Below are positions 6,460-11,358 of a stretch of 11,358 nucleotides of DNA, in pieces (within the stretch, counting starts at the first letter, position 1; every line of letters begins with the position of its first letter). The translations under genes were made by a program, and so were the position numbers. Below the pieces are notes generated by a model, which had not been told where the DNA came from, searched no databases, and saw only the letters and a list, made by a program, of their open reading frames with translations. The stretch comes from SLST01 sp046538735 (GTDB taxonomy: Bacteria; Spirochaetota; Spirochaetia; DSM-27196; SLST01), in NCBI GenBank assembly GCA_046538735.1, contig JBKHII010000077.1:1-11358 (forward strand), written 5' to 3'.

Positions 6460-7888
6460 CGCGACCATACTCGCGGTAGACGACCAGCCCGCGAATCTGG
6501 AGGTCGTCTCCCGCTTCCTCGGACAGGCCGGATACCGGGTCCTGATCGCGAAGGACGGCGAACGGGCGATCGAGCGAGCCCAACGTGCACGACCGGATCT
6601 GATCCTCATGGACGTACGGTTGCCGGGCGAGGACGGATTCGCGGTCTGCCGCAGGCTCAAGAGAATCCCGGAGCTCTGCCGAACGCCGGTGATATTCATG
6701 ACCGCCTTCTCGGACGACCAGAGCAAACAGAGCGCATTCGACGCGGGAGGTGTCGACTACGTCGCGAAGCCGGTCTCGCCCGGCGAGCTCCTCGCAAGGG
6801 TGTCCACGCACATCGAGATCGCACGGTATCGCTACGACCTGGAGCAGGAGATCGAACGGAGAACCGAGGACCTGCGCCGGCGAACGGAGGAACAGTCGCT
6901 GCTGCTCGACACGATGAGCGCCCAGGTCTGGTACCTGACGGATGAGAAGACCTACGGTCCCGTCAACCGGGCGCGCGCCGAGTTCATCGGCAAATCGGCG
7001 GACGATCTCGTGGGACGGCCGATGCGCGAGTTCCTTCCCGAGGAGGTCGCGAGAGAGTGTGAGCGGTCCAACGCGCAGGCCTTCGCCTCGGACGCGCCGG
7101 TCCACACGGAAGAGTGGGGCACGAATGCTCGGGGCGAACGACGACTGCTCTCGATCACGAAATCTCCCGGTCCTCGAACGGGCCGGCGCGCCGCGTACGT
7201 CGTGTGCGTGGGCGTGGACCTCACCGAGCAGCACGAGCTGGAGGAACGGTTGCGTCGGGAGCTGAACGAGAAGGAGCTGCTCATCCGAGAGGTTCACCAC
7301 CGCGTCAAGAACAACCTGAGCGTGGTCGCGAGCCTCCTCCAGCTCCAGCTCAACGCGATCGACTCGGGCGCCGACCCGGCGCAGGCGCTCAGATCGAGCA
7401 GCGACCGAATCCACGCGATGGCCCGAATCCACCAGCAGCTTCACGAGTCCGGCAAGCTCTCCGAGCTCCCGATGGACGAGTACGTCCGCAACCTCGCCGT
7501 CGGGTTGGCGTCGATCTACGACCCCGAGCACCGTATCACCATTCTGACCGAGACGGACGACATCACGATGGACGTCACGATGGGCATACCGTGCGGAATC
7601 CTGATCAACGAGCTTGTCACCAACTCGCTGAAACACGCGTTCCCGGGGCGCGATCACGGAGAGATCCGCATCATTCTCGATCATGGCGACAAGGCCGCAT
7701 GCCGGCTGCAGGTGATCGACGACGGCGTGGGCACAACGCTCGATCCGGCCGACCGCGCCGGAGGCTCGCTCGGCGCGACGCTCGTTCACGCGCTCTGCGA
7801 GCAGATCGGCGGTACGCTGACGGTGGAGGGTGATCACGGAACCTGCGTGACCGTTGAGGTGCCGCTGGAGCGATCGCCGGGCTCGTAG
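6440..7888 (+). CDS. receiver-PAS-HisKA_2 histidine kinase
   Basis: This 482-residue soluble protein combines a receiver and a kinase. The N-terminal receiver (about 8-125) has D14/D15, phosphoacceptor D58 in LILMDVRLPG, T88 and K110. A coiled coil (130-155) leads to a PAS domain (about 152-265). Next comes a HisKA_2 dimerisation domain with EVHHRVKNNLSVV at 284-296, where H286 is the likely phosphoacceptor. A HATPase follows, with N-box N390/N395, D-box DDGVG (427-431) and a divergent glycine loop (GGSLGATLV). Kinases of this class often respond to light, redox or general stress, but nothing here identifies the input. ATG 6440 lies within the end of the upstream hybrid kinase gene. The frame is open further upstream, but that part only shadows the kinase gene. 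The receiver is a plausible phosphate acceptor from the upstream partner. Confidence 0.92.
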   Translation: MNQETDSATILAVDDQPANLEVVSRFLGQAGYRVLIAKDGERAIERAQRARPDLILMDVRLPGEDGFAVCRRLKRIPELCRTPVIFMTAFSDDQSKQSAFDAGGVDYVAKPVSPGELLARVSTHIEIARYRYDLEQEIERRTEDLRRRTEEQSLLLDTMSAQVWYLTDEKTYGPVNRARAEFIGKSADDLVGRPMREFLPEEVARECERSNAQAFASDAPVHTEEWGTNARGERRLLSITKSPGPRTGRRAAYVVCVGVDLTEQHELEERLRRELNEKELLIREVHHRVKNNLSVVASLLQLQLNAIDSGADPAQALRSSSDRIHAMARIHQQLHESGKLSELPMDEYVRNLAVGLASIYDPEHRITILTETDDITMDVTMGIPCGILINELVTNSLKHAFPGRDHGEIRIILDHGDKAACRLQVIDDGVGTTLDPADRAGGSLGATLVHALCEQIGGTLTVEGDHGTCVTVEVPLERSPGS

Positions 7889-7955
7889 ACCAGACGGGCT
7901 ATTCGATTCGCTTCGCTGCGAGTGTAGGCTTGGGTCGTCTTCAGGAGGACGCACC

Positions 7956-8321
7956 ATGACCGAACAACTACGCCGGGAGCTGAAATCCCAGCTCGAGCAA
8001 CTCCGCGACGATCTCCAACGCAACCTCACGGCACAGGAAGCCGAATACAACGAGCTCTCGGGCGCGGAACGCATCGAGCCCGTGGACGAAGCGCAAGTCC
8101 GAATGGACAGCCACAACCGAGAAGCGATGCGGTTCCACGACGAAGAGCGGCTGACGAGAGTTCGATCCGCGCTGCACCGAATGGAAGACGGCCGCTACGG
8201 TATCTGCGCAACGTGCGGCGCGGAGATCAAGGAAAACCGGCTGCGCGCAAAGCCCGAGGCGCTCTTCTGTGTCGAGTGCGAGCGGCGCCGCGAGCGCGAG
8301 GGCGGCGGCGCACCGCATTGA
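7956..8321 (+). CDS. DksA/TraR-family four-cysteine zinc-finger protein
   Basis: This 121-residue protein resembles DksA/TraR regulators, which enter the RNA polymerase secondary channel and, for true DksA, act with ppGpp. A long charged coiled coil covers about 1-75, with an acidic tip region PVDEAQ at 42-47, roughly where DksA has its DxxDxA motif. The match at the tip is only partial. The zinc finger is intact: C84-x2-C87, 17 residues, C105-x2-C108, in the classic context YGICATCGAEI. At 121 residues it is shorter than E. coli DksA (151) and closer to general DksA/TraR-like proteins of many phyla. ATG 7956 follows AGGAGG at 7943-7948. It has its own 67-base upstream gap after the kinase gene. 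A promoter there is not obvious. It converges on the ABC exporter gene, whose stop lies 7 bases beyond its own. Confidence 0.9.
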   Translation: MTEQLRRELKSQLEQLRDDLQRNLTAQEAEYNELSGAERIEPVDEAQVRMDSHNREAMRFHDEERLTRVRSALHRMEDGRYGICATCGAEIKENRLRAKPEALFCVECERRREREGGGAPH

Positions 8322-8328
8322 TTCCGGT

Positions 8329-10077
8329 TCAGGCGTATACGTCGTGCATACGCCGGTACACCCGACCACCGGCGAGCAACTCCTCGTGACTTCCCTTCTC
8401 CACGATGCGCCCCTCCTCCAACACGACAATCTGATCCGCATTCCTGATCGTTGACAGCCGGTGCGCGATGATGAGGGTCGTGCGGCCTTGCATCAGACGT
8501 TCGAGTGCCTCCTGGATCAGCCGCTCGGTGCTCGAATCCACGGACGAGGTTGCTTCGTCCAGGATCAGAATCGGCCGGTCGGCAAGGATCGCCCGCGCGA
8601 TCGAGAGCCGCTGCTTCTGCCCGCCTGAAAGCTTCACACCCCGTTCACCGATCATCGTGCGGTACCCGTCGGGCAGGTCTGCGATGAACTCGTGTGCGTT
8701 CGCCGCACGCGCCGCCTCCTCGATCTCCTCCCGATCGGCGTTCGGCTTGGCGAAGAGCAGGTTGTCCTCCACAGTCCCGTGAAAGAGAAAGACGTCCTGG
8801 AGCACCATACTGATGGACGAACGCAGCTCGCGGAGTGGGATCTCGCGGACGTCCGTGCCGTTCAGCCGGATCGCGCCGGAGGTCACGTCGTAGAACCGCG
8901 GAATGAGGCTCACGAGCGTGGTCTTGCCCACGCCGGTCGGTCCCACGAGCGCGGCGCTCGTACCCGCAGGAATATCCAACGAGACATGATCGAGGACCGG
9001 CACGCCGTCGATGTAGGAGAAGGAGGCATCCTGGAACGAGATTGAGATCGCGGACGTGGTCGGCAGGGCGCCCTTCGCGCCGTGGTGCCGGCGCGACCGC
9101 CGGTGAACGTCGACCTCGGGTTCCTCCTGCATGATCTCGGCGACGCGCTCGGTACCCGCGATCGCCTCCTGGATCTGCTCCCAGGCATGGCTCAGCATCC
9201 TGACCGGCTGATAGAGCATCTCAAGGTAGAGGAAGAACGCGACGAGGTCGGCTATCGGTAGCGCGTTGCCGAGCGCCAGCCTGCCGCCGAAGTAGATGAC
9301 GATAATCATCCCGAGCGACGAGCTGAACTCGACGAACGGCTGGAAGGTCGCCATGAGCCGGAGAGCTCGCAGCAGCGACTCCTTGTATCGCTGGATGTGG
9401 TCGCCGACCTTGTGCGCGACCCGCGGCTCCTGCGCAAACGCCTTGATCTCCCGCACGCCCGAGAGGTGGTCCGCGAGCGAAGCATTGAGCTCGCCGAGCT
9501 CGTGCTGGCGAATTCGGAACGCGGGGCGCACGACCTTGCCGAACCCGCGCATCGCAATGACGATGAGCGGCACCGGAATCAGGCAGAGTGCCATGAGCGC
9601 GGGGTTGATGACGAACAGGATGATGTTGACTCCGATGAACGTGATCACGTTCACCGTGACGTCAGGGACCGCGTGCGCCATCAGCATCTCGATCTTGTCC
9701 GAGTCGTTGACGACGCGAGACATGAGCTGTCCGGTCTGCTTGTCCTCGTAGTAGCGAAGGCTCAGCTTCTGCAGGTGCGCGTACGCGTCCGCACGGACGT
9801 CCGCGACAACGTTCCACCCGGCGACGTGCGCCATGTAGCTGCGAACGAAGGTGAGGAATCCGCGCAGCGCGTAGACCCCGAGCGCGGCCAGCGCGAGCGT
9901 ACCGATTCGGCGGTATCCACCGGCAGCGATTCCGTTCGTCAGCTCGCCGATCATCTCGCGAACGAGCCACGGCGCGATGAGCTGTACCCCCACGAGCAGG
10001 AACATGCTGAAGACCGTCAGCGCGAGAGGCTTCCAATAGCGGGCTGCATAGCGGGAAAGGAACGAGAAAGCACTCAT
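8329..10077 (-). CDS. MsbA-like ABC exporter half-transporter
   Basis: This 582-residue fused permease-ATPase is a type IV ABC exporter that works as a homodimer or heterodimer in the inner membrane. Six transmembrane segments fill about 15-315, with the exporter motif YYEDKQTGQLMSRVVND at 109-125. A basic, His-containing linker (326-340) precedes the ATPase. Nucleotide motifs are intact: Walker A GPTGVGKT 379-386, Q427, signature LSGGQ 483-487, Walker B ILILDE 503-508 and H539. Substrates in this subfamily include lipids, lipid A and drugs, so the cargo cannot be named. Start choice: the frame runs further upstream into the transaldolase gene, but MSAFSFL at 10077 begins a family-like N terminus. 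No strong ribosome site is visible. No partner half-transporter adjoins it, which favours a homodimer. Confidence 0.9.
   Translation of the reverse strand: MSAFSFLSRYAARYWKPLALTVFSMFLLVGVQLIAPWLVREMIGELTNGIAAGGYRRIGTLALAALGVYALRGFLTFVRSYMAHVAGWNVVADVRADAYAHLQKLSLRYYEDKQTGQLMSRVVNDSDKIEMLMAHAVPDVTVNVITFIGVNIILFVINPALMALCLIPVPLIVIAMRGFGKVVRPAFRIRQHELGELNASLADHLSGVREIKAFAQEPRVAHKVGDHIQRYKESLLRALRLMATFQPFVEFSSSLGMIIVIYFGGRLALGNALPIADLVAFFLYLEMLYQPVRMLSHAWEQIQEAIAGTERVAEIMQEEPEVDVHRRSRRHHGAKGALPTTSAISISFQDASFSYIDGVPVLDHVSLDIPAGTSAALVGPTGVGKTTLVSLIPRFYDVTSGAIRLNGTDVREIPLRELRSSISMVLQDVFLFHGTVEDNLLFAKPNADREEIEEAARAANAHEFIADLPDGYRTMIGERGVKLSGGQKQRLSIARAILADRPILILDEATSSVDSSTERLIQEALERLMQGRTTLIIAHRLSTIRNADQIVVLEEGRIVEKGSHEELLAGGRVYRRMHDVYA
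8332..8354. terminator. possible shared 3' hairpin at convergent gene ends
   Basis: GGCGTAT (8332-8338) and ATACGCC (8348-8354) form a perfect 7-base-pair stem with a 9-base loop, 11 bases after the stop of the DksA-like gene. It lies inside the last codons of the converging exporter gene. No T run follows on the rightward strand, so termination efficiency is doubtful. It may simply protect the 3' end of the upstream transcript. Confidence 0.4.
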
Positions 10078-10186
10078 GGTAGGAGAAGTGTATACGTTTT
10101 CCTTGCCCGGGTCACGTAAACGGATCACGCCGCCTGGACGCGGCAACGCGCGCGGAGTAGCTTGAATTCGTACGAGGGAGCAAAGC

Positions 10187-11308
10187 ATGACGAAACTCAA
10201 CGAGCTCTACGAGCACGGTCAATCGGTTTGGATCGACTACATCGAGCGCTCATTCACGCGCGGCGGAGACCTGGAGAAGCTGGTGAAGGACGGGCTTCGC
10301 GGTGTGACGTCGAACCCGACTATCTTCGGAAAGGCGATCGCCGGCGGAGGGGAATACGACGACGCACTCCGAGAAATTGGGGCTGACGTGAGCGACGCGG
10401 AGCGTGCGTACGAGTATCTCGCGACCACCGACATCCGTGAGGCAGCCGACGTCTTTGCGCAGCTCTACGAGTCGAGCGGGCGCACGGACGGATTCGTGAG
10501 CCTGGAGGTCAGCCCCGACCTTGCCTCCGACACCGAGGGCACGATCGCGGCGGCGAGCAGGCTCTTCGCGGCGGTCGCGCGACCGAACGTGATGATCAAG
10601 ATCCCGGCGACCCCGGAAGGCATCCCGGCTATCCGGGCAACGATCGCGGCAGGCATCAACGTCAACGTGACGCTCATCTTCTCGCTCGAGAACTACGAGG
10701 AGGTCGCGCACGCGTACATCTCGGGGATCGGCGATTTCGTAGATGCGGGCGGAGATCCCACGACCGTCGCCTCCGTCGCATCGATCTTCGTGAGCAGGAT
10801 CGACGTTGCGATCGATACGGCGCTCGGAGGCGACGGCCGGCTCGGCGCCCCGGGGCGGCTCGGAAGGTCGGACCGAATCCGGTCGGCGGCCGTTGCGAAC
10901 TCCAAGCTCGCCTTCGCGCACTCGCGCGAGATCTTCGCCTCACCGGAGTGGCGACGACTCTCGGAGGCCGGAGCCCGGGAGCAGCGTCTGCTGTGGGCGA
11001 GTACGAGCACGAAGAACCCCGCCCTCCCGGACACCTTCTACGTGGACAATCTGATCGGCGGTCCTACCGTCAACACGATGCCGCCGGACACGCTCGAGGC
11101 ATTCCGCGACCACGGCACCGTTGCCGAAACACTCGCGGACGGTCTGGACCAGGCCGAGGAGTACCTCCACGACCTCGAGGAGCGCGGCGTGGACATAACA
11201 CGGCTCATGACGGAGCTGCAGGCGGACGGCGTCAGGCGCTTCGCGGAGTCGTTCGCCGAGCTACTGGACGGGCTGTCCGACAAGCGGCAACGTCTCGCCG
11301 CGGGATGA
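10187..11308 (+). CDS. tal: transaldolase
   Basis: This 373-residue cytoplasmic enzyme belongs to the longer bacterial transaldolase subfamily. It transfers a dihydroxyacetone unit between sugar phosphates (sedoheptulose-7-phosphate and glyceraldehyde-3-phosphate to erythrose-4-phosphate and fructose-6-phosphate) in the non-oxidative pentose phosphate pathway. The Schiff-base lysine is K138 in NVMIKIPAT. Other hallmarks are D17, GVTSNPTIF at 39-47, the NVTLIFS strand at 160-166 and LLWASTSTKNP at 268-278. Length matches the stand-alone enzyme, with no fused phosphoglucose isomerase. ATG 10187 follows GAGGGA at 10174-10179. It is divergent from the exporter gene across a 109-base gap. TGGACG at 10135-10140 and TAGCTT at 10158-10163 are a weak promoter candidate. 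It is likely a single-gene unit. Confidence 0.95.
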   Translation: MTKLNELYEHGQSVWIDYIERSFTRGGDLEKLVKDGLRGVTSNPTIFGKAIAGGGEYDDALREIGADVSDAERAYEYLATTDIREAADVFAQLYESSGRTDGFVSLEVSPDLASDTEGTIAAASRLFAAVARPNVMIKIPATPEGIPAIRATIAAGINVNVTLIFSLENYEEVAHAYISGIGDFVDAGGDPTTVASVASIFVSRIDVAIDTALGGDGRLGAPGRLGRSDRIRSAAVANSKLAFAHSREIFASPEWRRLSEAGAREQRLLWASTSTKNPALPDTFYVDNLIGGPTVNTMPPDTLEAFRDHGTVAETLADGLDQAEEYLHDLEERGVDITRLMTELQADGVRRFAESFAELLDGLSDKRQRLAAG

Positions 11309-11309
11309 C

Positions 11310-11334
11310 GCCGTTTCCGAGCTCCCGAAGCGGC
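11310..11334 (+). terminator. possible terminator hairpin after transaldolase
   Basis: GCCGTTTC (11310-11317) pairs with GAAGCGGC (11327-11334), giving eight pairs including one G-U, with a 9-base loop. It starts two bases after the transaldolase stop. Only TTAAAC follows, not a solid T run, so it is a weak intrinsic terminator at best. Confidence 0.45.
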
Positions 11335-11358
11335 TTAAACTGTCACCGACCTTGCTGC

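Noticed and set aside
6413..8116. Long leftward open frame of 567 codons opposite the kinase genes
   Set aside because: It is antisense to two clear kinase genes, its translation is rich in Arg/Val/Ser without recognisable domains, and GC-rich codon bias commonly keeps the opposite strand free of stops.
10129..10144. GCCGC/GCGGC inverted repeat before transaldolase
   Set aside because: A five-base stem made only of G and C is expected by chance in DNA this GC-rich, and no T-run or start-site relation supports a function.
10078..10200. 41-codon N-terminal extension of the exporter overlapping the transaldolase start
   Set aside because: It has no family similarity, would overlap the neighbouring gene's start, and is not hydrophobic. 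MSAFSFL at 10077 is the natural beginning.
1..11358. Mobile elements, CRISPR arrays, tRNA or rRNA
   Set aside because: I saw no transposase or integrase motif, no regularly spaced repeats and no tRNA-like arms. The genes are housekeeping-like, with uniform composition.

Overview
The window is GC-rich bacterial DNA, densely packed with short intergenic gaps and codon use typical of a GC-rich chromosome. There are ten convincing protein genes. I see no tRNA, rRNA, insertion sequence, CRISPR array or phage gene. The two periplasmic-type signal peptides, the DUF1007/NicO pair and the DksA-like protein point to a diderm bacterium. The sequence just after the ZnuA-like signal peptide (AFAAGTAEP) resembles exported binding proteins of spirochaetes, so a GC-rich spirochaete is my weak guess. 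The lineage cannot be settled from this window.

Region 1 (about 1-4467) is a metal-homeostasis locus built around a divergent control region at 1466-1570. Leftward runs a DUF1007 periplasmic protein overlapped by a NicO-type nickel/cobalt permease. Rightward runs a four-gene operon: a small ribbon-helix-helix regulator with a Cys/His metal-site-like tail, then an ABC uptake system of binding protein (znuA-like), ATPase (znuC-like) and permease (znuB-like). A perfect 7-1-7 palindrome overlaps the likely -10 region of the rightward promoter, only 17 bases before the regulator's start codon. The simplest reading is a metal-sensing repressor that controls itself, the ABC importer and perhaps the divergent permease pair. 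The metal is most likely zinc, because the third binding-protein ligand is His, but this is inferred.

Region 2 (4534-7888) holds two soluble sensor kinases whose genes overlap by 20 bases. The first is PAS - HisKA - HATPase - receiver with an extra helical tail. The second is receiver - PAS - HisKA_2 - HATPase. Together they look like a phosphorelay pair, with no DNA-binding response regulator nearby.

Region 3 (7956-10077) has a DksA/TraR-type four-cysteine zinc-finger protein converging, 7 bases apart, on a leftward gene for an MsbA-like ABC exporter half-transporter.

Region 4 (10187-11308) is a complete transaldolase gene, divergent from the exporter and followed by a possible hairpin terminator. 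No stretch longer than 110 bases lacks a gene.

The most interesting item is the regulator at 1571-1846. It joins a NikR/CopG-like DNA-binding fold to a CxxCxGxG...CxxC...C tail and sits between two metal-transport modules beside a well-placed candidate operator.
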